Below are positions 35,475 through 43,706 of a stretch of DNA of 64,000 nt, in pieces. Position 1 is the first letter of the stretch, and each line of letters starts with the position of its first letter. A program made the translations under genes and the position numbers. Below the pieces are notes generated by a model. It was not told the origin of the DNA and did no database searches. It was given only the letters and a program-made list of their open reading frames with translations. This stretch comes from Pacificibacter maritimus (GTDB lineage: Bacteria > Pseudomonadota > Alphaproteobacteria > Rhodobacterales > Rhodobacteraceae): positions 311,184-375,183 of the forward strand of contig NZ_RKQK01000002.1 in the NCBI RefSeq assembly GCF_003814915.1, given 5' to 3'.

Positions 35475-37012
35475 AGTAAGCTGGCTTCATCTTGCATTTG
35501 CAACGATAGGGGTGCCGCTTCGATGGCTTTCAAATCCTGAACGCTCAGCTGGTTTTCTGGCTTTGCAAGGCGTGCACGCGTGACCCAAAACAGTCGTTTT
35601 TCAGCCCGCGTGATCGCCACATAGGTCAAGCGTTTCCACAAAGGAATACCCGCCTCCATACGCCCTGCCCTTGCAGCAGCAAAGATGTCAGGGGCAAAGA
35701 CTTGCACATTTTCCCACTGTGACCCCTGCGCTTTATGAATAGTCACAGCTGCGCCATGCAAAAATGTAGCCCCCATGCGCGCGGCAAAAGGGATAAAAGG
35801 TTCTTCTTCATCTGGGAATTCGATCTTAACAATAGAGGCCGCAGAGATATTGGGATCTTGCGCGCCCATGACGTGTAAACGTGAGAAACCAGGCTTGCGC
35901 CCTGGCCCCAAATACACGACTTGCGCGCCTTTAATCAGGCCACGCGCTTCTAGATCCAGCCGCTTTTTACGATGTTTTGCTGGCAGTTCGATACCATCAC
36001 AAATCAAAGGCTCCCCCGCCAAAAGCTCATCTTTCGGCGCGCCGTAGACATTGCGAAAGGCTTGGATCAAGCGAATGCGGGTCGCGTTACGCCAAACCAG
36101 CGCGGGCGATCGCGCCATAAGGTCGCTTTCAACCCGCTGCGCATAAACCACACGATCATCCTGTTTCGATGCCTCTTCAACCATGCGTTCAAAATCATCA
36201 TATCCCAAAGCGGGATCGGCCAAGGCATGAGCCAGATCCAAGATAGGACTGTCAGCTTCTTGGCGGTGAATGCGGTTGAGCACATGAATCGCGGGGTCTG
36301 GCAATTGCTCAAAGACCATTGAGCCCGCCTGATTGACAGGGGCCAGCTGTGCGGGATCGCCGAACAACACTAGGGTGGGAAAGATGTCTTGTAGATCTTC
36401 AAACTGCTTTTTGTCCAGCATCGATGATTCATCAATAAAGCCGATATCCAACGGGTCTTCGCGGCGTTTCCAACCCGTGATAAAATCAGACCCACGCAGT
36501 CCCGCAGCCGCCAATGCTCCGGGAATGGATTTGTTAAGCTGGTAAAATGCAAAGGCGCGATCTAATGCCTCAGGCGCGAGATCTTCCATTTCGGGTCGGT
36601 CTGCTTCACCCGCCAGCCATTCCGCAATCTTTTCATAATCGGGGTCATAGACTGGCGTGTAAAGGATACGGTGAATTGTGGTCGCGGGCACGCCGCGATT
36701 GCGCAGCACTGAAGCCGCCTTATTGGTCGGTGCAAGAATGGCAAGAGTGCGCCTGTCAACGCGTTTTTTTCCCTCGTAATCCCCAGAAACAATATCAACA
36801 CCTGCTTCATCCAAGGCGGTGTAAAGTTCTGATAGCAACAAGGTTTTACCTGATCCCGCTTTGCCAATCACAGCGCGCACATGTGCTTGATCTTCGGGCA
36901 TTCCGGTGATGATACCGTCCTCCAAATCAACACCAACACGCTTAAGAACAGCGCTAATAGCATCAAAGGCTTCGGCCTGATCATCGGAATATGTAACAAG
37001 GTTTTTTGACAT
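35471..37012 (-). CDS. RecD-like ATP-dependent DNA helicase
   Basis: 513-residue superfamily 1 helicase. Walker A is GKAGSGKT (about 48-55), motif Ic/Q region ILAPTNKAASVLRNRG, Walker B FIDESSML, motif III LFGDPAQLAPV, motif IV/V around HKAQGSQWENV and motif VI YVAITRAEKRLFWV. It is close to the C-terminal half of RecD2/TraA-type proteins, without the RecD2 N-terminal domain. Relatives unwind DNA 5'-3'. It lies 59 bases downstream of luxI on the same strand, so it may be cotranscribed with the quorum-sensing genes. Confidence 0.85.
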   Translation of the reverse strand: MSKNLVTYSDDQAEAFDAISAVLKRVGVDLEDGIITGMPEDQAHVRAVIGKAGSGKTLLLSELYTALDEAGVDIVSGDYEGKKRVDRRTLAILAPTNKAASVLRNRGVPATTIHRILYTPVYDPDYEKIAEWLAGEADRPEMEDLAPEALDRAFAFYQLNKSIPGALAAAGLRGSDFITGWKRREDPLDIGFIDESSMLDKKQFEDLQDIFPTLVLFGDPAQLAPVNQAGSMVFEQLPDPAIHVLNRIHRQEADSPILDLAHALADPALGYDDFERMVEEASKQDDRVVYAQRVESDLMARSPALVWRNATRIRLIQAFRNVYGAPKDELLAGEPLICDGIELPAKHRKKRLDLEARGLIKGAQVVYLGPGRKPGFSRLHVMGAQDPNISAASIVKIEFPDEEEPFIPFAARMGATFLHGAAVTIHKAQGSQWENVQVFAPDIFAAARAGRMEAGIPLWKRLTYVAITRAEKRLFWVTRARLAKPENQLSVQDLKAIEAAPLSLQMQDEASLL

Positions 37013-37071
37013 GCGCAGACCCTATAGGGACCGCGCAAAAGGTGCTAGTGCCGTTCGGCGTTTTGCAGCAT

Positions 37072-37710
37072 TCAAACAGATGCTTGAAGCGGCATTTTTG
37101 CGACTGGCGAAAAGGCTTCACGCAGCCATGCTTTCGACGTGCTACGATCAATGCCAACTTTGGCCAAGGTCGGCGCAAAGGCATCTTTGCACATCTGCCA
37201 AAGTCCTACACCAATTTCCTCACGTCCTTGACCTGCACGACCAATCACATCTGGGCACAACCCCATGAGACGATAAATACGTTCCATCCGTGGATCAAAA
37301 ACGCCGACAAAATGGTCAAGTTTGAATTCATCCATCACTTCACCTGCCCCTAAAGTTAAAGCAGCTGTCACTTTGCGATCTGCGCCTGGTGCTAGGCAAA
37401 ACCGTGTGCATTCCCAAATGAGAGGGCTTTCAATTCGCACGCCATCTGTCAGATGCCCGAAATGATCATTCACCATCGTCTGGCCAACGGTTGGCAAGAA
37501 ACGCATGGACCCACCATGGGTGCCATCCGCATTTTCCCAAACCACATAAAGGGGATTGCAGTCATCATATTCATCACGCTCAAAGCCCGCATCATCGACC
37601 TGAACGGCCCAGCCCAAACGGTTTTTAAATTGATCTGCACGATCTCTAAACATCGTATCGCGCAATAGGGGAAAGTTATGAAGAGAATCGCCGTAAATAT
37701 ACCGTAACAT
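37072..37710 (-). CDS. LuxI-family acyl-homoserine-lactone synthase
   Basis: Makes an acyl-homoserine lactone from S-adenosylmethionine and an acyl-ACP. All invariant residues are visible in the 212-residue product: Arg24, Phe28, Trp34, Asp46, Asp49, Arg70 (GGSMRFLPT), Glu100 and Arg103 (WECTRF). The acyl chain length cannot be read from the sequence. It lies 165 bases downstream of the luxR gene on the same strand, with an inverted repeat between them that could be the LuxR target. Confidence 0.93.
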   Translation of the reverse strand: MLRYIYGDSLHNFPLLRDTMFRDRADQFKNRLGWAVQVDDAGFERDEYDDCNPLYVVWENADGTHGGSMRFLPTVGQTMVNDHFGHLTDGVRIESPLIWECTRFCLAPGADRKVTAALTLGAGEVMDEFKLDHFVGVFDPRMERIYRLMGLCPDVIGRAGQGREEIGVGLWQMCKDAFAPTLAKVGIDRSTSKAWLREAFSPVAKMPLQASV

Positions 37711-37778
37711 GTGGTTGCTCCTGAATCCGTCTGATGTTCTGGAAGCTAGACATCATGGATAACCAAGGGCTAAGCACT

Positions 37779-37818
37779 GCGTACGGTCGAATTTTCAGGT
37801 CCTTTTACCGCCGTACGC
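37779..37818. promoter_or_regulatory. Inverted repeat between luxR and luxI, candidate lux box
   Basis: GCGTACGG (37779-37786) and CCGTACGC (37811-37818) are exact inverse complements separated by 24 bases; each arm also contains the palindrome CGTACG. It lies 69-108 bases before luxI, where a LuxR-type activator would bind. Confidence 0.5.
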
Positions 37819-37875
37819 TGGGCGATAAAATATGCAACACTTTAGCGGCAGTGAAGTTGCAAGAGCTTTTTGAGA

Positions 37876-38589
37876 TCAAACGATAATCACGCCCGTAGAC
37901 AAAGCGCGCGCCACTGCATGTGTTGTATTTAATGCGCCCAACTTGTGACGAGCGGCTTCGATGTAAACCCGCAGGGTATGTTCGGAAATGCCCATTTCTT
38001 GCGCCGCTTGCGCGCGCGATAGGCCTTTCGCAAGATACGAAATCGCCATTGCTTCGCGCGGCGATAAAGCAGGCGTCGACGCTACCTTATCGCTTGCTTC
38101 AAATTCGAGTGCTTTTTTGTTGAATTCATGGGCCACGATTATCAAATCGCGTCCAAACGTATCTACAAACTGATCCCAATCGGCATCTGATGAGGTATTA
38201 TTAACCGTAAACAGAGCAAACTGCCCTTTAGGCCCTCGGATCGGAATAGTGTATCCTTGATTGCCAACACCATATTCGATGGCTTCCAGAAAAAAGGCTT
38301 TGGCGGCTTTTGAGGACCAATCAAGCTGCTTCCAATTTACGGGAGTGAAGCGTTGAAAGCACCCAAAAATCACTGGGTCCATGCGCAGGTAGTCTTTTTC
38401 AAGGTAGCGATCGACCCATTCCGATGAATAAGTGCCCGCACCAAAGCGCTCCCCGACACTATTCACCCAGTGATAAACCACATGTTCAAGGTTCAAAATA
38501 TCACAGAGATCTTCTGTAGCGGATTGAAATTCCTCAAGAGTCTCAACTTGCTGGACGGATTCGAGAAAGCTCTCTATTTGCGATTTCAT
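37876..38589 (-). CDS. LuxR-family quorum-sensing transcription regulator
   Basis: 237 residues. The autoinducer-binding domain keeps the pocket residues of the family: Trp58, Tyr62, Asp71, Pro72 (DYLRMDPVIF) and Trp86 (PVNWKQLDW), and GYTIPIRGPKGQFALF. The C-terminal helix-turn-helix is LSPREAMAISYLAKGLSRA followed by AQEMGISEHTLRVYIEAARH. With luxI directly downstream it should be the cognate AHL receptor. Its start lies inside the end of a small upstream gene, so translation is probably coupled. Confidence 0.93.
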   Translation of the reverse strand: MKSQIESFLESVQQVETLEEFQSATEDLCDILNLEHVVYHWVNSVGERFGAGTYSSEWVDRYLEKDYLRMDPVIFGCFQRFTPVNWKQLDWSSKAAKAFFLEAIEYGVGNQGYTIPIRGPKGQFALFTVNNTSSDADWDQFVDTFGRDLIIVAHEFNKKALEFEASDKVASTPALSPREAMAISYLAKGLSRAQAAQEMGISEHTLRVYIEAARHKLGALNTTHAVARALSTGVIIV

Positions 38590-38752
38590 GTTGACATGCC
38601 CGATCTACTTGCGCCTCGGGATCTTTGTTCGCAAGTTCAACAGCCACCACGAGACAGGCATCAGACAAGTGATCCGCAGTCGCAGGCATTCCGTTTAATT
38701 CGGCAAAGGTCCGAAGGTCTGTCAACACATCAAGTATCCAATCGTTCCGCAT
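38543..38752 (-). CDS. Small conserved-looking protein overlapping luxR
   Basis: A 69-residue frame, MRNDWILDVLTDLRTFAELN to the acidic/basic tail ISNRELSRIRPAS-like end, whose last 47 bases overlap luxR. The ATG at 38752 has TGAGG six bases upstream; the frame continues to an ATG at 38764 without such a site. The sequence is a helix-rich, acidic domain with no Cys pattern or signal peptide. I recall similar short proteins before luxR-type or other genes in roseobacters, but cannot verify it. The function is unknown; it could tune luxR translation. Confidence 0.6.
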   Translation of the reverse strand: MRNDWILDVLTDLRTFAELNGMPATADHLSDACLVVAVELANKDPEAQVDRACQHEIANRELSRIRPAS

Positions 38753-39153
38753 GTAAAGCCTCATCCATTCAAGTTTTTAAAGTTGTCTCAACCTTAGCCT
38801 GTAAAATTCAGCAGAAACATTCACGGATTCACCCTCCCCAGAAATAGTGAGGTCATGATTTTTAACGTCATGATTTCTATAACTATCAAAAACAAAAGAA
38901 AAAATGCGATGAGCTCAGTCAGAGTTACCCCATAATCAAGGCGCTAAAACAAGAATCACCGCAAGCAACCTTGAGTTGCATAATCGCCACAGGCCAAACC
39001 GAACAACTGATTATGAAATAACCGCTCATGCTGCCCCCCGTGCAGCACCTTAGAAAAGGGGTTAAGCCACACAATTTGAAGTCGTGACGTCACCTCTGGC
39101 TTGATCCAAAAACACGGCTATAGTGACCTGAACTTCAGTCGAAAGGTGCCAAG
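38753..39153. other. 401-base region without a gene, divergent promoters
   Basis: Separates the lux genes (minus) from deoD (plus), so it must hold both promoters. The notable structure is a 10-bp direct repeat GTCATGATTT at 38852-38861 and 38867-38876, 15 bases start to start, at about 100-125 bases before the small gene. The region is A/T-rich at 38860-38910. No frame of convincing quality was found. Confidence 0.5.
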
Positions 39154-39861
39154 ATGCCAACCCCTCATATTTCCGCCGCTCAAGGTGACATCGCCGAAAC
39201 CGTTTTGCTACCAGGCGATCCATATCGTGCCAAATGGGCTGCTGAGACATTCTTGGATAACCCAAGATTGGTCAACGAAGTGCGGGGTATGCTTGGCTAC
39301 ACTGGCACTTATAAAGGCAACCCTGTCACCATCCACGGATCAGGCATGGGCATGCCCTCATTGTCGATCTACGCCAATGAATTGATTACAGAATACGGTG
39401 CTAAAACACTTATCCGTATCGGCTCATGCGGAGCCATGCAGAAAAGCATCAATGTGCGCGATGTGATCATCGGCATGAGCGCTACAACATTATCGACGCC
39501 CTCCCGAGGTATTTTCAAAGAAATCAACTTTGCGCCCTGCGCCGACTATGGCTTGTTGGAAAAAGCGGTGACTGCCGCACGCGCGAAAGGAACGCCAACT
39601 CATGTGGGCAATATTTATTCCGCGGATGTCTTTTACGACGAGCGCCCAGACTTAAACGAAATCATGATCCGTCATGGGATCTTAGGCGTCGAAATGGAAG
39701 CGGCTGAATTGTACAATTTAGCTGCACGCCATGGATGCCGCGCCTTGGCTGTCTTGACGGTTTCCGATCACTTGATCACCCATGAGGCGCTGCCATCTTC
39801 AGAGCGTGAAAGCTCGTTTGGCGATATGGTTGAAATCGCCCTGCAAGCCGCCTTTGCATAA
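39154..39861 (+). CDS. deoD: Purine-nucleoside phosphorylase, DeoD type
   Basis: Splits purine nucleosides with phosphate into base and ribose-1-phosphate. At 235 residues it has normal length for the hexameric DeoD type. [20 protein letters not shown] contains the phosphate site, [17 protein letters not shown] and [10 protein letters not shown] follow, [12 protein letters not shown] binds the nucleoside ribose, and [10 protein letters not shown] carries the Asp that protonates the base. It could use nucleosides imported by the BMP transporter 6 kb upstream, although the two are not linked in one operon. AAAGG precedes the ATG. Confidence 0.96.
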   Translation: MPTPHISAAQGDIAETVLLPGDPYRAKWAAETFLDNPRLVNEVRGMLGYTGTYKGNPVTIHGSGMGMPSLSIYANELITEYGAKTLIRIGSCGAMQKSINVRDVIIGMSATTLSTPSRGIFKEINFAPCADYGLLEKAVTAARAKGTPTHVGNIYSADVFYDERPDLNEIMIRHGILGVEMEAAELYNLAARHGCRALAVLTVSDHLITHEALPSSERESSFGDMVEIALQAAFA

Positions 39862-39902
39862 ACGCCCCTTGGGGTGATCGACCGAGACAAGTTACACTAT
39901 CG

Positions 39903-39927
39903 AGGTCGCCTTAGGGCGGCCTTTTTT
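39903..39927 (+). terminator. Rho-independent terminator after deoD
   Basis: GGTCGCC pairs with GGCGGCC around TTAG, followed by TTTTTT (39922-39927). It lies inside the longer open frame upstream of the aldo/keto reductase, showing that this frame's early codons are not translated. Confidence 0.85.
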
Positions 39928-39948
39928 GATGACGAAAGGAGTCCCCAT

Positions 39949-40944
39949 TTGACTTTACCAACACGTCAACTTGGCGCAGGCGGGCCGATGGTCGGTGCAA
40001 TCGGCTTTGGCGCAATGAGCTTTGCTGGTTTTTTTGGTCCCGCTGATGATGAGACAAGCTTAAAAACTTTGGCCGCAGCCGAAGCCGCAGGCATCGACTT
40101 TTGGGATACAGCAAATATTTATGGAATGGGCCGATCTGAAAGCGTCATCGGCCGATACTTTAAAGAGATCGGGACATCACGGCCGATTACCTTGGCCACG
40201 AAAGTCGGTATTGTGCCAGGCCCGCCCCGTACAATAAACAACGAAGCAGGATACATTCGCCGCGAACTCGAAGCGTCGTTAACGCGGTTAAACCGTGACC
40301 ACGTTGAGCTATATTACATTCATCGCCGCGAACAAGATCGCCCAATTGAAGATGTGGCAGAAACCATGGGCAAGCTGATCGAAGAGGGCTTGATCGGCGG
40401 TTGGGGCCTATCCGAAGTCGCCCCCACCACAATCAAACGTGCCCATGCAGTCACGCCCTTGCGCGCTGTGCAAAGTGAATATTCACTATGGTCGCGGGAA
40501 CCTGAACTGGGTGTGATCCAAACCTGTGCTACTTTGGGTATTGCGTTTGTGCCGTTTTCACCGCTTGCGCGCGGTATGATCACGGCAAATGATTTGACGC
40601 CCAACACCTTTGAGCCCCATGACTTTCGTCGTGTGAATCCGCGGTTTGTTGAACCAAATTTCTCGACCAATCTCAGCCACGTACATGCCTTGCGAGATTT
40701 CGCACAAGGCAAGGGCATCACTGTGACGGCGCTCGCGCTGGCATGGTCGATGAAAGCAAATGACACAGTGATCCCCATTCCAGGCACACGCACGGCAGAA
40801 CACATGCAAGATTGGTTGGCCGCGGCTTCGCTTGATCTATCTGCGAACGACCTAATGTTAATCGAACAAATCATGCCAGTCGGCTGGGCCCATGGCGCGC
40901 GCTATGCAGATACCCAAGTGGTTGGCGTAGAACGGTACTGCTAA
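39949..40944 (+). CDS. Aldo/keto reductase
   Basis: 331-residue NADPH-dependent oxidoreductase of the AKR superfamily. The TTG at 39949 follows AAAGGAG by eight bases and begins LTLPTRQLGAGGPMVGAIGFG; the frame stays open back to 39874 but passes through the deoD terminator. The tetrad is recognisable: GIDFWDTANIYG (Asp, Tyr), ATKVG (Lys), LYYIHR (His). VIPIPGTRTAEH binds the NADPH phosphate. It is of the YakC/Tas subgroup type, and its substrate is unknown. Confidence 0.92.
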   Translation: MTLPTRQLGAGGPMVGAIGFGAMSFAGFFGPADDETSLKTLAAAEAAGIDFWDTANIYGMGRSESVIGRYFKEIGTSRPITLATKVGIVPGPPRTINNEAGYIRRELEASLTRLNRDHVELYYIHRREQDRPIEDVAETMGKLIEEGLIGGWGLSEVAPTTIKRAHAVTPLRAVQSEYSLWSREPELGVIQTCATLGIAFVPFSPLARGMITANDLTPNTFEPHDFRRVNPRFVEPNFSTNLSHVHALRDFAQGKGITVTALALAWSMKANDTVIPIPGTRTAEHMQDWLAAASLDLSANDLMLIEQIMPVGWAHGARYADTQVVGVERYC

Positions 40945-40957
40945 GCTCGCAATGTAA

Positions 40958-40986
40958 AAGAGCCGCCCTAACATGAGGCGGCTCTT
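40958..40986. terminator. Terminator between aldo/keto reductase and creD
   Basis: AAGAGCCGCC (40958-40967) and GGCGGCTCTT (40977-40986), nine-base loop, 10-bp perfect stem. On the minus strand it is followed by TTTT, so it ends creD; it may also stop the convergent reductase transcript. Confidence 0.85.
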
Positions 40987-41003
40987 GGTGGTTCCTTGCT
41001 ATG

Positions 41004-42458
41004 TTATCCCTTGGCTTGACTGGCCTTGAGCGCTGCAGTGCGCGCCGCCTTGGCTTCAATACTGTCGGGCGCTGGCTCTTTGGGTTTCTTGCTAAAGAGC
41101 CCAGTTCCTTCTGGGCCATACCAGTCTTCATTGCGGGTGAAATACATAGTTGCAGCAAGCGCGACAAAGGCCAGCGTTGCACCAGCAAGCAGTGCGTAGT
41201 CTTCGGATTGCAAAATCAAGTACAGCACGCCGTAGAGAACCAAAAGCATCAACGCCAAGACTGCAGTCCGCTTGCCAAGATTCAATCCAAAATGCCCAAA
41301 GAATGTAAGCAGTATGATCGTCGCCCCCGCTGAGATGCCATAGGCAATAGCAAACCCAAACTGTTCAGAATAGGCCACCATCAACAGCACAAAAATAGAT
41401 TGCGCCAAGCCAATCAGCAGATATTGAACAGGATGCGCAGGGCGCTTGGTGCCTTTCTCAATCAACAGAACGGTCAAAAACGTTAGCGCTATAAACAGGA
41501 TAGCGTATTTGGCCGCGCGATATGATTTTTGATAAAAGTCATTCGGCTCGATAAAGTCGACCCCGAATGCCATATCACGGCGCAGTGTCTGCGCATAGTT
41601 TTCCCGCGACAATTGCGGCAAAGTCCGCGCCAAGTGCGGGATCGTCCAATTGGCCGAAAATCCACTTTCCGACACGTCAGACCCGTCAGGTAGAAATGCC
41701 CCACCAAAGCTGGGGTTCGCCCAATCCGATGTCACAGAAACAGACGTTTGACGCCCGACTGGCGCGATCATCAAGGATTGAGCACCGTTTAAGCCAAGAT
41801 GCAAATCATAGGTGTTGAAAGAACGTGGGTCACCAATTGCAGCGGTAATACCTGCACCGTTTGCCGCTGAAGCGATAGGTTCAAGTGGAAACTCTGCTCC
41901 ATCAAGGGTCAAAACTGCAACGCCACGCAAGGCCGCGTTGTTGGACAGATCCACAATCATCGCGGTTTCATCCCACAAGATAACTTCATCGTTCACAGCC
42001 ATATCCGCGATTTGATCGGTGGGAAAATCGAACTCCACAGAAAGGTCCGCTTGATAGACTGGAACATTGAAAATGCCGCGGTGGCGCACCTGCGTCTGCG
42101 TGTCGACGGCAACGTCAAATTGATTTGGATAGATATAGATCGGCGCGCGGCGCTGTGTCACCCGGCGCGTCACACGTTTGGATACCGCGTTGCCGTTTTC
42201 ATCAAGTTTAACTTCACCAGTGATTGTGTCTGTCACCTCCTCAGCCGTGATTGCATCGACGGTTTCTTCAACTGGCACAACCAAAACAGGACCAGAAATC
42301 ACTTGGTCCCCACCCCATTCACGACCAACATCGCGCAGCGTGCTTTCAGAATAGTATTTTCTGCTTTGAACGATTTCTGATACAAAAAACAAAGGGATGA
42401 ACATTAACAGGGTCAAAAGCCCCACGATTAAAAAACGTATTCCTATAGCGTCGCGCAT
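41004..42458 (-). CDS. creD: CreD family inner-membrane protein
   Basis: 484 residues. One N-terminal membrane segment (FLIVGLLTLLMFIPLFFVSEI) precedes a large domain of about 300 residues, and at least five segments lie at the C-terminal end. RDVGREWGGDQVISGPVLVVP and RAPIYIYPNQFDV are typical CreD stretches. In E. coli it belongs to the CreBC regulon and affects envelope integrity, but its biochemical role is not known. The tail is Ala/Lys-rich and cytoplasmic (EAKAARTAALKASQAKG). It lies downstream of sdhB, separated by a terminator. Confidence 0.9.
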   Translation of the reverse strand: MRDAIGIRFLIVGLLTLLMFIPLFFVSEIVQSRKYYSESTLRDVGREWGGDQVISGPVLVVPVEETVDAITAEEVTDTITGEVKLDENGNAVSKRVTRRVTQRRAPIYIYPNQFDVAVDTQTQVRHRGIFNVPVYQADLSVEFDFPTDQIADMAVNDEVILWDETAMIVDLSNNAALRGVAVLTLDGAEFPLEPIASAANGAGITAAIGDPRSFNTYDLHLGLNGAQSLMIAPVGRQTSVSVTSDWANPSFGGAFLPDGSDVSESGFSANWTIPHLARTLPQLSRENYAQTLRRDMAFGVDFIEPNDFYQKSYRAAKYAILFIALTFLTVLLIEKGTKRPAHPVQYLLIGLAQSIFVLLMVAYSEQFGFAIAYGISAGATIILLTFFGHFGLNLGKRTAVLALMLLVLYGVLYLILQSEDYALLAGATLAFVALAATMYFTRNEDWYGPEGTGLFSKKPKEPAPDSIEAKAARTAALKASQAKG

Positions 42459-42542
42459 AGCTTACCTCGCTCCCAATTTCGAGCCACAGTCGGTCTAATA
42501 TACCCCGACGTCAAGACGCGTAATTCTTGTGCGCTCCAACCA

Positions 42543-42571
42543 AAAAGGCCCCGCACAAAGCGAGGCCTTTT
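42543..42571 (-). terminator. Rho-independent terminator of the sdh operon
   Basis: On the minus strand AAAAGGCCTCGC pairs with GCGGGGCCTTTTT around TTTGT, with one base unpaired; T-run at its 3' end. It lies 26 bases after the sdhB stop. Confidence 0.8.
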
Positions 42572-42596
42572 ATGAATTCATCAGCAAAGCAGCGTT

Positions 42597-43376
42597 TTAA
42601 TGCGCGCGCTCTAGCATCATGCCTTTGATAGATGCGATGGCTTTCGCTGGGTTCAAACCCTTTGGGCAGGTCTTTGAACAGTTCATGATGGTGTGACAGC
42701 GGTACAATTTGAACGGATCTTCCAACTCGTCCAAACGCTCACCGGTTGCCTCATCGCGGCTGTCGATGATCCAGCGGTACGCGTGCAACAAGGCTGCTGG
42801 CCCGAGGTATTTATCGCCATTCCACCAGTAAGATGGGCAGGATGTTGAACAACATGCACACATCACACATTCGTAAAGGCCATCAAGTTTTTTGCGGTCA
42901 TCAATTGACTGACGCCACTCTTTCGCAGGCTTGTTTGTTTTGGTTTCCAGCCACGGCATAATAGACGCGTGTTGTGCATAGAAATGCGTAAGGTCAGGGA
43001 TCAAATCTTTGACCACAGGCATGTGTGGCAAAGGATAGATTTTTACATCACCTTTGATCTCATCCATACCGTAAATACAGGCCAGAGTGTTGATTCCATC
43101 GATGTTCATCGCACATGATCCACAGATACCTTCACGGCATGAGCGGCGAAATGTAAGTGTCGCATCGATTTCGTTTTTGATCTTGATCAGCGCGTCCAAA
43201 ACCATTGGACCACATTTGTCCATATCAACAAAATATGTGTCCACACTTGGGTTTTTGCCCGCATCTGGATTGTAGCGGTAGATCTGGAATTTGCGCACAT
43301 TGGTCGCGCCCTCGGGTTTTGGCCAAGTTTTACCAGTGGTAATTTTAGAGTTCTTCGGCAGAGTAAGTTGTACCAT
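42597..43376 (-). CDS. sdhB: Succinate dehydrogenase iron-sulfur subunit
   Basis: Carries electrons from SdhA to ubiquinone through three clusters. The 259 residues have the 2Fe-2S ligands [15 protein letters not shown] with the later Cys in NTLACI, the 4Fe-4S pattern [16 protein letters not shown], and the 3Fe-4S ligands in [24 protein letters not shown] precedes the ATG. A small lipoprotein gene separates it from sdhA by ten bases; all genes are on the minus strand. Confidence 0.97.
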   Translation of the reverse strand: MVQLTLPKNSKITTGKTWPKPEGATNVRKFQIYRYNPDAGKNPSVDTYFVDMDKCGPMVLDALIKIKNEIDATLTFRRSCREGICGSCAMNIDGINTLACIYGMDEIKGDVKIYPLPHMPVVKDLIPDLTHFYAQHASIMPWLETKTNKPAKEWRQSIDDRKKLDGLYECVMCACCSTSCPSYWWNGDKYLGPAALLHAYRWIIDSRDEATGERLDELEDPFKLYRCHTIMNCSKTCPKGLNPAKAIASIKGMMLERAH

Positions 43377-43385
43377 GAATGTCTC

Positions 43386-43706
43386 CTATCCGAGCATGAC
43401 GCCCAATCCGTTTTGGGCGATGCAAGAGATGGTTTCGGGTTGGCTGGCAATGGAAGTCACGATGCTCACCGTGGAATTATCAACGCCTGTCACAGCAGCG
43501 CGTGCAAGCGTCACAAGTTCGTCTGTTGAAGCTTGATCCACAATGCATTCTACATAGGGTTCCGCATTTACACCTGGTAGCTTTTGGGAAATCACCGAGT
43601 TGATGACCCCTTTAGCCGTAGAGCGTACAGTTTGTTCAACTGCCATCTCTGGCGCAAGGCAACCGCTCAAGAGAGCAGTTGCTGCTAAGATCCCCACGAG
43701 ACGCAT
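43386..43706 (-). CDS. Small lipoprotein inside the sdh operon
   Basis: 106 residues with a lipoprotein signal peptide [16 protein letters not shown]; Cys16 is the lipid site. Two further Cys are in PYVECIVDQAS and ETISCIAQNGLG and could form a disulfide in the periplasm. Its ATG overlaps the sdhA stop (TAATG) and its stop is ten bases before sdhB, so it is translated as part of the operon. No family is recognised. The position suggests a role at the envelope face of complex II or simply hitch-hiking; nothing in the sequence decides. Confidence 0.75.
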   Translation of the reverse strand: MRLVGILAATALLSGCLAPEMAVEQTVRSTAKGVINSVISQKLPGVNAEPYVECIVDQASTDELVTLARAAVTGVDNSTVSIVTSIASQPETISCIAQNGLGVMLG

